The notes below the pieces were generated by a model. The model worked only from the letters and a program-made list of their open reading frames with translations, was not told where the DNA came from and made no database searches. Below are positions 11,601-21,143 of a stretch of DNA of 64,000 nt, piece after piece; the stretch's first letter is position 1, and each line of letters starts with the position of its first letter. The DNA is from Pseudeuparius sepicola. Taxonomy: Eukaryota > Arthropoda > Insecta > Coleoptera > Anthribidae. The DNA is taken from the NCBI GenBank assembly GCA_963920635.1, contig OY987300.1:79585899-79649898 (forward strand), written 5' to 3'. Made by a program: the position numbers and the translations under genes.

Positions 11601-12896
11601 TCCATTGTACTTATCAATTCGATGAATGGAAGTAAATACTTGTAGACAGTACAAAATTTTTCCTTTTTATTGCTTCAATCCACTTGTCTCTAATATCACC
11701 TTATCTCTTGGAAAACTGCAAAGTTATTAGCAAAGATTTTTAAGACTTACGAATGAAAAGAAACTCCCACTGTTCTTATTCTTTCCGCCCCGTTTGGTAC
11801 ATCCAAATACACAACAGGAGTTGACCCTCTTTTTTGTAATTTACAACTTATAAACAGAAAAAATATAGCCACATAGCTAAATTAAATTGTCTCTCCGATC
11901 TAAAAATATAATATTAAACCAAACACCAACTAAGAAAACTCAATGCCGTTTTATACGAAACTGCCACCACGACACGAACTCAAATAAAATATAAATAATA
12001 CAATTATTACTCCTATTCGTACTGCTGGGACTTGGGACAGAAGGAAAATTAAAATGACGTTTGACAAGGGAACTCGTTTGAAGCACAGGACACAAAAATA
12101 GAAAGTTAGGACAAACACCTCTTTTGTGTTATGTGATTTTTGCCGGAATCAGCTGATTTATTTACTATTTCACTTACTCAAGTTTGGCTGCCCGTTTCTC
12201 TCTCTACACTCCTTCCATCTACTTGTCATTTCAATGACTTTTCCTATGTGATAGACTGTGACATGCTGGGTCCCCTTATTTTAAAGAGTCCCTGTCGCCC
12301 GCGCACGGAAAACAATGAAACATACCATTCCAGGTACTTGCTGCTACGACAATTCGTGGCGTCTGTGGGACCTGCAGCAGTGCACCGAGGTGCTGCACCA
12401 GGAGGGCCACGTGAAGCCCGTCCATTGCATCTCGTTCCAGGTCGACGGGTCGGTCGGCGCGACGGGCGGCCTCGACTCGTTCGGCCGCGTGTGGGACCTG
12501 CGCACCGGCCGCTGCGTCATGTTCATGGAGGGCCACCTCAAGGCCATCATCGGCATCGACTTCTCGACCAACGGCTACCACGTGGCGACGGCCAGCGAGG
12601 ACAACACGTGCAAGATCTGGGACCTGCGGAAGCGGTCCAGTCTGTACACGATCCCCGCCCACACGAACCTCATATCCGACGTGAAGTTTCAGCGGGAGGA
12701 GGGCAGCTACCTGGTGACCGCCTCGTACGACAACACCGTCAAGCTGTGGACGAACCGGACGTGGCAGCCGCTGAAGACGCTGTCCGGACACGACAACAAG
12801 ATAATGTCGGTGGACATCTCCACCGACAACAACTACATAGCGACCAGCTCGTACGACAGGACGTTTAAACTGTGGGCACCGGAAGGGACGTTTTAA
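5641..12896 (+). CDS. PRPF4: U4/U6 small nuclear ribonucleoprotein Prp4 (WD40)
   Basis: Three coding exons: 5641-6393, 6616-6823 and 12334-12896. They join with phases 0 and 1 into 507 codons, close to the usual ~520. Junctions are GCTGAAG/GTAAGT, TTTAAG/GGTCAT, TTTGG/GTAAGT and TTCCAG/GTACTT. Residues ~1-80 are acidic and low complexity. Residues ~88-130 ([17 protein letters not shown]) are the PRP4/SFM motif that binds the snRNP. From ~205 to the end are seven WD40 repeats with the usual GH...WD spacing (VKLWD, GRVWDL, CKIWDL, FKLW). The family scaffolds the U4/U6 di-snRNP with PPIH and PRPF3 in the nucleus. Intron 2 is 5.5 kb and filled by transposons. Exon 3 is clearly richer in GC than exons 1-2. 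The start is the first ATG of the frame; the identification is firm. Confidence 0.95.
7052..8534. mobile_element. 1.5-kb giant fold-back element (copy 1)
   Basis: The left end (TATACACTATGTCCCGGATAA) and right end (inverse, TATACAATGTGTCCCGAATA) are reverse complements. Arms of several hundred bases match through GCATGGGGAT, GGCACTTTTTAA, TACGGACCTGGATTTTTTT and TGAAAGCACTTTTCATTG. A shorter internal pair (CAGGGC...TATTAATCAGT) folds again at the centre near 7500-8080. It is in PRPF4 intron 2 and has no open frame of interest. A sister copy lies at 13157-14964. Confidence 0.85.
8535..9243. other. intronic AT-rich sequence, no gene seen
   Basis: PRPF4 intron 2 between two mobile elements. A short block near 9108-9128 (CCGGGACACAGTGTACTATA) resembles the tip of the fold-back element at 7052-8534 and may be a relic of another copy. 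Nothing else is recognisable. Confidence 0.4.
10226..12236. repeat. 2-kb palindrome inside the P-like element
   Basis: Arms of roughly 600 bp (10226-10829 and 11628-12236) are inverse copies. Both carry the blocks AAATCAGCTGATTCCGGCAA, GAGGTGTTTGTCCTAAC, CTACAAGTATTTAC and a THAP-coding segment. The ~800-bp loop between them has no arm partner but recurs in COG7 intron 7 (15940-16986). The palindrome suggests head-to-head joining of two copies of one element segment. Confidence 0.8.
10638..10880 (+). pseudogene. THAP zinc-finger domain remnant of a transposase
   Basis: The frame around 10640 encodes [12 protein letters not shown] and then GVSFH. An intron-like gap ending in TTTGCAG leads to FPRD, then in a shifted frame [11 protein letters not shown], then ICSQQF-like residues. 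This is the order of the C2CH THAP finger: two Cys close together, FP, W, then C..H with the final His here Q. Small frameshifts break it. The same domain occurs in the opposite arm (~11640-11860, minus strand) and near 15990-16230. THAP domains are the DNA-binding part of P-element and some Harbinger transposases. Confidence 0.6.
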
Positions 12897-12924
12897 ACAC
12901 TATATTATATATTTTCTTTGTACA

Positions 12925-12930
12925 AATAAA
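12925..12930 (+). terminator. polyadenylation signal of PRPF4
   Basis: AATAAA lies 29 bases after the PRPF4 stop codon and before the COG7 stop on the other strand. Confidence 0.6.
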
Positions 12931-12953
12931 CACAAATAATACAGTACTTTTTT

Positions 12954-15900
12954 TTAATTTGAGGTTATGTTGCGCATCTGTCGAATTGCGGCCACGTAGC
13001 GGGCGGAGCACCCGATACTTTTGGATTGGTATTGGTCGGAAGGTAATTTCAATAATAGGGACAATTCTCGGAGGTTTTCCGAGAGGGTGATGTCCAAATC
13101 TTGGAGGACGTTGTTCAAGTAATCTGTAAAAGATATATATTTTAAAATTGAAATTCTATACAATGTGTCCCGAATAAGAATGGAAAGCATGGGGATCTTG
13201 CAAACGGTGAGAGATGGAACAACGGTTAAACGGGGAAAAAGAACAGATTTCTAATATCTTTTTTCGTTTTTGAGTTATTTTGAAAAAAGTAAAATTTTGC
13301 GTTTTCGATTTTATTTTTTTCTGAAGTTGTCATCGCAGATAGAAAAAAAAGAAAAACACTTTCTTGTGGCACTTTTTAACGAGCTTTAAGATGGCGTTTG
13401 TAGATTTGTTCTACAACATTTTGTTTTTGAGAAACCGTCTTCAACTTTATTTTTTTAAATACGGGCCTGGATTTTTTTGCAGATGTTGAAAGCACTTTTC
13501 ATTACAAATACCATGATGTATGACACGAAATATATTTTTTTACTACTAACCTGAGACATCACCATTATTTACCTCATTCCTCTAATGAGAAGTAATATTT
13601 CTCACCCTAGGTAAATAATGATAATAAAAATAATGAAAACTTTTCTATATGACATTTAAAGATTAGTGTCATTTTATCAGCTTGACAACTGAACTCCCAG
13701 GCTACTTGATATTTCGAAGTATTTGAAAAAAGCGGGAAATGACTAAAATAAACTAAAATATGGCAATATTTCAATGTTAGTAGTAAAAAAAATTCTATAT
13801 ACACTTCGGTTGAGAAGGCCATTATTTACCTCGCATGTTATATAAAAAAGCTCGGTATATAATGGCTCACTTCTCAACCTAAGTGTATAATATACTATTA
13901 AAATGTTTTGAGACAATTATACTGAAAATTCCTGTTTTCTATTGCGGCCCTGTATTTAATAATAAGATGTCTAAATATTAATCAGTGTTGTCAACAATTT
14001 AACGTACAACTTATCTTTCAATCGGAAAACCAAAAAAAGGACGGCAAAGACTAATAACAGTCACATACGATAATAAAAAATAAATAAAAATCCTCCACCT
14101 AGAAGGCTTTGAAACAACGAAACCAAACCCTTGTCATTTGTCATAACTCCCACTGTATCGTTTAGTTAACAATTTGTATCATTAGAAATGGAGGGTGCTT
14201 TTTCAAATGGGGACAAATTAAACATGTTAGCATGTTATATCTTGTGTCACAGAAATAGTGCAGAGGCCGAATGGATGTGTTGTTGCAATTAATAAGTGGC
14301 AAAAGTTATTGGTTTCATTGGCTCAAAGCTTTCTTCTCACAATTAGAAAAAGCGAAGAATTTACTACAAAACACAATGCGACACTTTGCTGTACAACAAC
14401 AGAGAAAAACACTTACCAAACAGGGCCGTATTTAAAAATATTAAATTTTCGAAATAAAAATAAATTGTAAGTTAAATTGTTGATTAATATTTAGACTTAT
14501 TATTAAATACAGGGACACAATAGAAAAAAATGAACGAGAAAAAAAAAAGGAATTTTCTGTATAATTGTCTCAAAACATTTTAAAATTATTTCGTGTCATA
14601 TATCATGGTATTTACAATGAAAAGTGCTCTCAAAATCTGTAAAAAAAATCCAGGTCTGTATTTAAAAAAAATAAAGTTGAAGATGGTTTCTCAAAAACGA
14701 AATGTTGCAGAACCAATCTAAAAACGCCATCTTAAAGCCCGTTAAAAAGTGCCATAAGAAAGTGTTTTTCTTTTTTTCTATCTGTGATAACAATTTCAGA
14801 AAAAAATAAAATCAAAATCGCAAAATGTTCCTTTTTACAAAATAACTCAAAAACGAAAAAGATATTAGAAATTGCGCAACTTTTTCCCCATTTAACCATT
14901 GTTCTATCTCTCACTGTTTGCAAGATCCCCATGCTGTTCATTCTTATCCGGGACACATTGTATAAATGTTTCAAGTTCAATGACAACCAAGTGGTTGAAT
15001 TAGACATAAAAAAAATAATTTTTTTACCTTTATCAAATTTCAATAGGATATCTTAATAATTAAAAAAAAGGTTTAACATTTGCAAGCATAATTTGTGGCA
15101 AACATATCTGATTCATTATCGATGAGCTGTTGTTCAATTTGTTAACTTTTATGTATAAACTTTTCCTACAGTATGTGTGGATCTCGACCAATAATCTTGG
15201 TTTCTAAATTATACCACCTACTCACACCAGGTTCAAGATCACCATAGTACGCACTTTTCTCTATTTCTCAGAGAATTCTTAGAAAAACTATCAAAACAAA
15301 GTTCAAAACATTTCATAACCAATATGTTAAAGCAGTGACTATAGAAAGGTTCTATAGTCACTGGTTAAAGCTATTTTTCTAGGTATTCTAGGCAGATTAT
15401 TAAATGTAATTTATGTTATATAACTCTGTTTGCTATAATTTTTACTGTTCTCTCAAACTCGTCAGACAACTAATAAAATGAAGATTTTGTGATTAGTTTA
15501 TTTTGTTTGTTCGACCTGGACCAACACTATTAAGACCTGTGCATAGCGCTGTTTCAAGCGATCGCCACTGGCGCCACATGACGAAACAAATTTACACGGT
15601 GGTTTAATGTTAAAAAACCATTGTTGCAGAATCTTTTATAAAATAAAAACATGCAAATATATCTATTACAACGAATTTAATGTTCAAAATAAAATAAAAC
15701 ATTTGTTTGTTATGTCCCTCTAATTTGACAAGTTCACATGGCATATTTCCATATATCTTCTTAAGAAAATCGAGTCTAAAAAGCAAGCAAGAGTATTTGG
15801 TACCTTGTGGTTTGAAATTAAGTCCATGTAGTGGAAGTAAGCATAAAACGCATTAGATTTTTCAGTTTATTCTTTATATGGAGGACTATTGGTTTGCTTT

Positions 15901-18900
15901 GGAGCTATAAACAAAATTTTCTAATTTCATTCTTCAGCGATGTGGCTATATTCTCTCTGTTTAAGTTGTAAATTACAAAAAAGAGGATCAACTCTTGTTG
16001 TTGTATTTGGATGTACCAAACGGGGCGGAAAGAATAAGAATAGTGGGGTTTCTTTTCATTCGTAGGTCTTAAAAATCTTTGCTAATAACTTTGCAGTTTT
16101 CCAAGAGATATGGTGATATTAGAGACAAGTGGATTGCAGCAATAAAAAGGAAAAATTTTGTACTGTCTACAAGTATTTACTTACATTTGTAGTCAACAAT
16201 TTATTGAGAGCAATTTCATAGAGAATTTTGGGCAGCGCAAATTTAAAAAGTAGGTATGTAATTACTACAGTTTTTTATTTTCCAAGTCATGATAGAAACT
16301 CTATCAAGGGAAAAACTGGCAAAATATTGTGCTAACGAACCTAGCTCTTCGTAGTAAAAGATGGAATTAATCTTGAGGTTCTGGTACCTTTAATAAGGTA
16401 ATTATTTGTAATTATTTTTGTTAGATGCCTAAACATTAAAAATTATATAAAAATATGTAAAGGCTACCTGTCTTACATGCTTTTCCTATTAAATTGAATT
16501 TTAAAATTAATAAATCAGTTAAGATAAGCAATTAAAGTTGAAAATGTATACCTTATCCTAGATATTTTGTCGCCTTTATTTTAAAATAAACTTTTATTTT
16601 GGAATTTGTATTTTATTTGTCTCAATTTACTTCAAGGTACATAAAATTGCCATGTAGGTAATTTTTTTTAATCAATTCACTACTTTTTTCTGTGCAATAT
16701 TTACATAATTGTGGCTATATAGAAAAATTCTCATTCCTACAAACAAGCCCCGAATTTCGGAATACAGATCATACAATAAAGAGAATTACGGAACATGCCC
16801 ATTAAATTCGCCCATTAATATGCAACATCCCTATATACCTCCTTTGCCTGAATCAGCTGACACGTTCATTAGGCGTCCTTGTCTTACTTATTGCCATTTG
16901 AAACCTATCTCTCTCTAGAGTTGGCTGCCCCAAACAACAATGAAAGTGGTACCTGTGCGACTTCCATTGTACTTATCAATTCGATGTTTAATATAGTGTC
17001 GGTCCAGGTTTGACCCTCAGCAGATTTTGAAGTTATGTCACCTGGTCGAAAATGACAGTTGATTTAAATGGTCTATAGACTAAACATTTGGCTTAAAATA
17101 GTGTAAAAAAGGAATAGTCCGAGGAACTTACTGATATCGTGAGACAGCTGCCTACTAGCTGGCTGGCTGAGTTCGCAAATCGACAGAATCCTGTCGCAAT
17201 ATCCTTGACACGTGCCCCTCGCTATTATCTTTAAGAACGTTCTCGCCAAACCTCCCTCCACATCCGCCTCGTTGTGGTATTCTTGATCTACCGCTTTCAA
17301 GGCGCAAGTCAACGATGGGTTTTCCCTAAATAGGAACGGTTCTATATGCTGAGGCAACGTCATGAAATATTGACCGATCTAAAATGAATTTAAATTTGGA
17401 ATGTCAAACAATTTTTCAAACTAAAAGCTATTAAGACCGGCACCGTCGCAATAACAAGGCCCGCCAGCTGAAAGCGATGAGTCATCCAAGGGAGGTGAGC
17501 CCAAGGCGCCAAATTCAAATTTCAAGATGTCAACTTGGTAAATTTGGTAAAAAAAAAAACACTTTAAAATGATTGTTTACATATATAGCTCATGGTTTTA
17601 CAACACGGATAATAATCTACGAGAGTGAAAGTCACATTTTCAAGGGCTTTTGGTGCATTTAGATACCTACAGGTAAAATTTTCGTAAATGCCAATTATTT
17701 CTTATTTGCCTGCCTAGATACAACTAAATTCGAATAAATAAAACCATAAAACTTACTGATTTCAAGGTGGTTACGTTTAATCACGTAAAATTGTTAGGTA
17801 TAACACTCTCCAACAGTCCAAACCAAAACCCTGGAAAACTGTGTAGGAACAAAATCTCTTTTGATGGCCTTAACCCATTTTTCCCTTAAAATGGGGTCTT
17901 TATGGAGGAAAAAGCGGACACATTAGGACCACCTTTGTAGTTTCCCTTGCAGTTGGGAACGGAACACGTCCACGGCATGATTTAAATTAGTCCCAAACTA
18001 TAGACACAACCTAAAACCTATAAACTAAAATTGAACTTTAATCACTTTATTCTGAACCACTGCTGTTTTACCACCTTATTAATAAAACTCCACGTCCTAT
18101 ATTACTAAAAAACACAGTCCAACACACAACAAACGTTCAGGAAAATCGCCAGACAAGTAAACGTAAACAACTACAAAAAGCAACCTCCCGACCTCCCTGT
18201 GATGGCGTAGTGACGTTTCGTGTCGCCAGCTGGCAGGCCTTTATCATTGCGACGGTGCCGTTAAGACTCACCTGCGTGATATACTCCTGTGGCGAAAAGC
18301 TATAGTCGGGCATGTCCGAATTGTGCAAGCTCGAATTTGCAAATTGCGCCCACGTTTGCGGCGACTGTATAATGTCCAAATGCGCCGCAATCGGTGAAAA
18401 TACAACCTGATACGTAGTGTGATGAATGTCGTTACATAGTTTGCTAAATTCCGATGTCACATGATCCAAAAGCGACAGTTCCGTTCCTTCCGAAACGCAC
18501 TTCACCAAACTTTCGTATTCTCTACGATCGCCATCGTTCAAAAGAACGAATTTATAATGAACATTACTGCGTTGATTTAGTTCCAACACTGTGCCAGTTA
18601 AATCCTTCTCCAGTTGTTGAATTTTTAAAATAACCTCGCCGGTGTTTTGCAGAAGAGACAAACATAGTTGAAATGTCGTCCAGTCCTCTTCGTATTTCCT
18701 GTGCCGATCGATTTGACGTAAAGCCACTCTATAGCAGCCGGCGTAATTCATTAAGAAACTACGCAAAGCGAGGAGTAATCCACAAAACCCGAAATTTTCC
18801 GTTATTTCGAGACAGCGTCTTTTGGCTTCTCGAGCCATGTCAAGCACAGACGGGATTGTCAACCCTAAAGCTTGGATTGTATCGGGAAGTTCGTCTTTCA

Positions 18901-20523
18901 TACAATTTAACGAAGATAGCGCCTTAGACAAAGCTGCTTGTTCGTAGTCTGCATATTTGCTTACGTAGGTTACGAAATATGAATATATTGCTTGGAGCAG
19001 TTTTAGAATTTTGTCTTCATTTGAAGGACCTAAGGAAATACACATAAAAAAGCCTCAAATAGGACTTGTGGTAACGTCAAAAAAACTCAATTTTACATGC
19101 ATGTTTTCAAAATAAATAGCTAAAATAATAATCCATTGTAAATAAAAGTGGAAGGAACTATTGTTAAATGCAATTATATAAACTAAAATTTGCCAAAAAA
19201 AAACATGACCCAATCCATAGAGCAATAAATTACGATACCACAACAAAATGGTGACTAGATAAAAGTACTGTCGCCATCATAAATTGCCTCACCTGATTGG
19301 CCAATAACATTCATCAAGCTATCCATGAATTCTTTAGTCGTTTGTTTGATTTCTTTCAAAAATGACAGCTTGTCATTCGCTTGTTTCAAAGCAGCGTCAA
19401 CGCAAACATTTAAAGAGGGATCTAGATTCGATAAAACTTCTGTGTATATTTCGATTAAGGCATTAGAAGCAGATTCTCCAGGGAACACCTACACATATTA
19501 ATGTTTTTTTTTACATATCTACGATTTAAAAAAGATGTTTTTTTTACCTGATTGAACCATTTGAATTGACTATGCCAATTAGACAGCAAAATATTGTAAT
19601 AATTATGCATCCACTGAATAACAGATTCGTCTTGTTCGATTTCTAATTGGTTCCTCCATTTTTTGAGCAAAATATCTTTTTGACATTTATTGTAATATTT
19701 CATGAGTTGCGGCAAACGTCCGATCGAAGAAAATATCTTTATGTACACAAGAGATTGTTCTAAAAATTATTTATGAATCAAAAATATCAGACACTTTAAA
19801 AAATTACATACCCGTGTTCAACGTAGTAAATGCTTGTACCATTGCTGGGCTGGCAATAGCTTCTAACCTGTTTTTCAAACCTTCAAGCTGTAATTTACGA
19901 TCTTCATAATCAGATATATTAACCAACAGTTTCAAGGAATTTTGCATGCTCACGATTTTAGCAGATATCGCTTCGATATTTTTAGAATCAAACACCTCTT
20001 CTATATCGTTGACCAAAACTATCCAATTGTCGCTTTCGTGGAGCCCCTGCTTGGCTAGACACAACTGATTTTTCATTGTATCTAAAGATTCGATAGATTT
20101 TATCGATTTCCGGGTATCACGTTCGACTTTTACAATTTCCTCTTTAACGGTGCCCATCTTCTCTTTAAGAACGAGAACTTCTTGCTGCAAGTTTTTTGCG
20201 TCTCGCATTATTTTCGGAAGCGAGGCCAAAACTTGTTGACTCGTTTGTTCCAATGCACTGTTTACTTGTTGAACGTACAATTGTAATTTCATCACTAGAG
20301 AAACCGTGTAATTTCCCTAAAATTACACGAATGTTTAAGTTTGATTAGGGGTAAAATGTAAAGTTTTACCTCTTTTTTATCTTGGTTTTCCGCATTTTTA
20401 AGAATATCGTTGACCCAGGCCTTTGTATCGAAATTGTCACTTGAAAATAAGCTTATGTCCTAAAAATAAAAGATTACTTAGTGTTTATGCCTTAATGATT
20501 GCCTCTTTAATTCTTTATACCAT
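12954..20523 (-). CDS. COG7: conserved oligomeric Golgi complex subunit 7
   Basis: Eight coding exons on the minus strand: 20523-20521 (only the ATG), 20459-20370, 20316-19812, 19759-19548, 19488-19293, 19029-18272, 17378-17132 and 13123-12954. All junctions are GT-AG and phases agree, giving 726 residues against ~770 in vertebrates. The N-terminus (DISLFSSDNFDTKAWVND), the coiled-coil region in exon 3, the EQSLVYIKIF / GRLPQLMKYY segment and the SPQEYITQ-IGQYFMTLPQHIEP segment are in the COG7 order. The protein belongs to lobe B of the COG tether, which returns Golgi enzymes in retrograde vesicles; it acts in the cytosol on Golgi membranes. The start exon is inferred from the 61-base intron that follows; the rest is firm. 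Introns 6 and 7 hold transposons. The gene is head to head with FBXW4 and tail to tail with PRPF4. Confidence 0.93.
13157..14964. mobile_element. giant fold-back element (copy 2), interrupted
   Basis: The ends (TATACAATGTGTCCCGAATA at 13157 and its inverse ending at 14964) and arms match those of the element at 7052-8534, including GCATGGGGATCTTGCAAACG, TACGGGCCTGGATTTTTT and CAGGGCCGTATTTAAAAATA. A 0.37-kb insertion (13534-13900) interrupts the left arm. The element lies in COG7 intron 7. Confidence 0.85.
13534..13900. mobile_element. insertion inside fold-back copy 2
   Basis: The sister copy reads from GACACAAAATATTT directly to AAAATGTTTTGAG; here ~367 bases separate the same blocks. The insert has two inverted pairs: TTTTTTTACTACTAAC (13537) with its inverse near 13776, and a hairpin at ~13797-13892 (ATACACTT..GTTGAGAAG..CCATTAT). 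The motif ATTATTTACCTC is repeated. It is non-coding. Confidence 0.6.
14965..15505. other. COG7 intron 7, no recognisable feature
   Basis: AT-rich intronic sequence. A short direct repeat of CTATAGAAAGGTTCTATAGTC type near 15335-15365 forms a small hairpin. No gene was found. Confidence 0.4.
15510..17013. mobile_element. inverted-terminus element in COG7 intron 7
   Basis: The left side reads CGACCTGGACCAACACTATTA (15507-15527) and the right side carries the inverse near 16990-17013 (CCTGGACCGACACTATATTA after complementing). The interior is mostly a partial copy of the P-like element (15940-16986). Whether the tips belong to that copy or to a separate host element is not settled by eye, and I see no clean target duplication. 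Confidence 0.45.
15940..16986. mobile_element. partial second copy of the P-like element
   Basis: This stretch is colinear with 10583-11624: the GATGTGGCTATATTCT start, the THAP-coding block (GTTGTATTTGGATGTACCAA), TTTACTTACATTTGTAGTCA, the TGCCTGAATCAGCTGAC block, and CCATTGTACTTATCAATTCG at the end. It contains the loop and one arm but not the second arm. A 69-codon frame at 16709-16918 is shared with 11347-11556 almost unchanged but has no family signature. Confidence 0.75.
17438..18260. mobile_element. 823-bp element with 7-bp target duplication next to a COG7 splice donor
   Basis: The inverted ends are CGGCACCGTCGCAATAACAA and, inverted, CGGCACCGTCGCAATGATAA; similarity continues to CAGCTGGC. 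Flanks are TTAAGAC at 17431-17437 and 18261-18267. In COG7 orientation the right flank is intron 6 positions +5 to +11. There is no open frame of note, so it is non-autonomous. The superfamily is unclear: the duplication can be read as 7 bp, and TTAA is included in it. Confidence 0.75.
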
Positions 20524-21143
20524 TTTTATAAAATAATATTAAAATGTTGTCCTTGGAAAATAAATTTTTGAAATGATCAGCGTTTTGTTTTGAAACGTAT
20601 TATAACCTATTTTTTTATGTGTTTGTCATAAAATACGAAAGTTAGGTCTGTTTTTACAGAATCGGAGTTACGATGTTTTCAAAGGCGCATTCCATTTGAC
20701 GCTCGGAGAGGTCTCAAGTACAAAATGGCACCCAAAAGGCATTTTCGCTGACGGATAAACGTTTGTTGATATATTTAATAGTGTCACTTTATAAATCTAT
20801 GATAATTTTGAATAGCCTCTGATATGAGATGAAAGAAAGATAAATGGAAATTTTATTTTCGGTGTAGTTTGACCACGTACACTGAACACTACCCTAATCA
20901 AATCTTTTGTGATCTGTGACATTGATCTCTGTGGTGACATCTCTGGTCGAACATCAACATCAAATTCGTCATGTTGTTGAGGTTAGGGTTAGATCACAGA
21001 TAAAGGAAGATAGGTTAGATATTTATTTATTGAGAATGTGATTTTGTTTTTAGTTTTAAGAATAATTTCTTCGATTGTATGACATAAACAGGACAATGTA
21101 AAAGCCGCAACAGAAAAATTACCTATTTTTTATTTACTTTATA
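20524..21143. promoter_or_regulatory. shared upstream region of COG7 and FBXW4
   Basis: The inferred COG7 start codon (minus) and the FBXW4 start codon (plus) are 620 bases apart and point away from each other, so this interval must carry both promoters. I see no clear TATA box, and no conserved element can be defined from one sequence. Confidence 0.5.

Larger units (their letters stand above)
9244..12294. mobile_element. 3.05-kb P-like DNA transposon relic with 8-bp target duplication
   Basis: The inverted termini are CAGGGACCCTTTAAAGTAAG at 9244 and its near-perfect inverse ending at 12294; the match continues through GGGACCCAGCAT. Flanks are TCGTCCGC (9236-9243) and TCGCCCGC (12295-12302), an 8-bp target duplication with one change. 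An 8-bp duplication plus a THAP zinc finger inside (see 10638) points to the P superfamily; hAT is the alternative. The coding region is decayed and folded into a large palindrome (10226-12236). It sits in PRPF4 intron 2, with its right flank 31 bases before the exon 3 acceptor. Confidence 0.75.

Noticed and set aside
12140..12868. 242-codon frame overlapping PRPF4 exon 3
   Set aside because: Out-of-frame shadow of a GC-rich WD40 exon; it starts inside the transposon.
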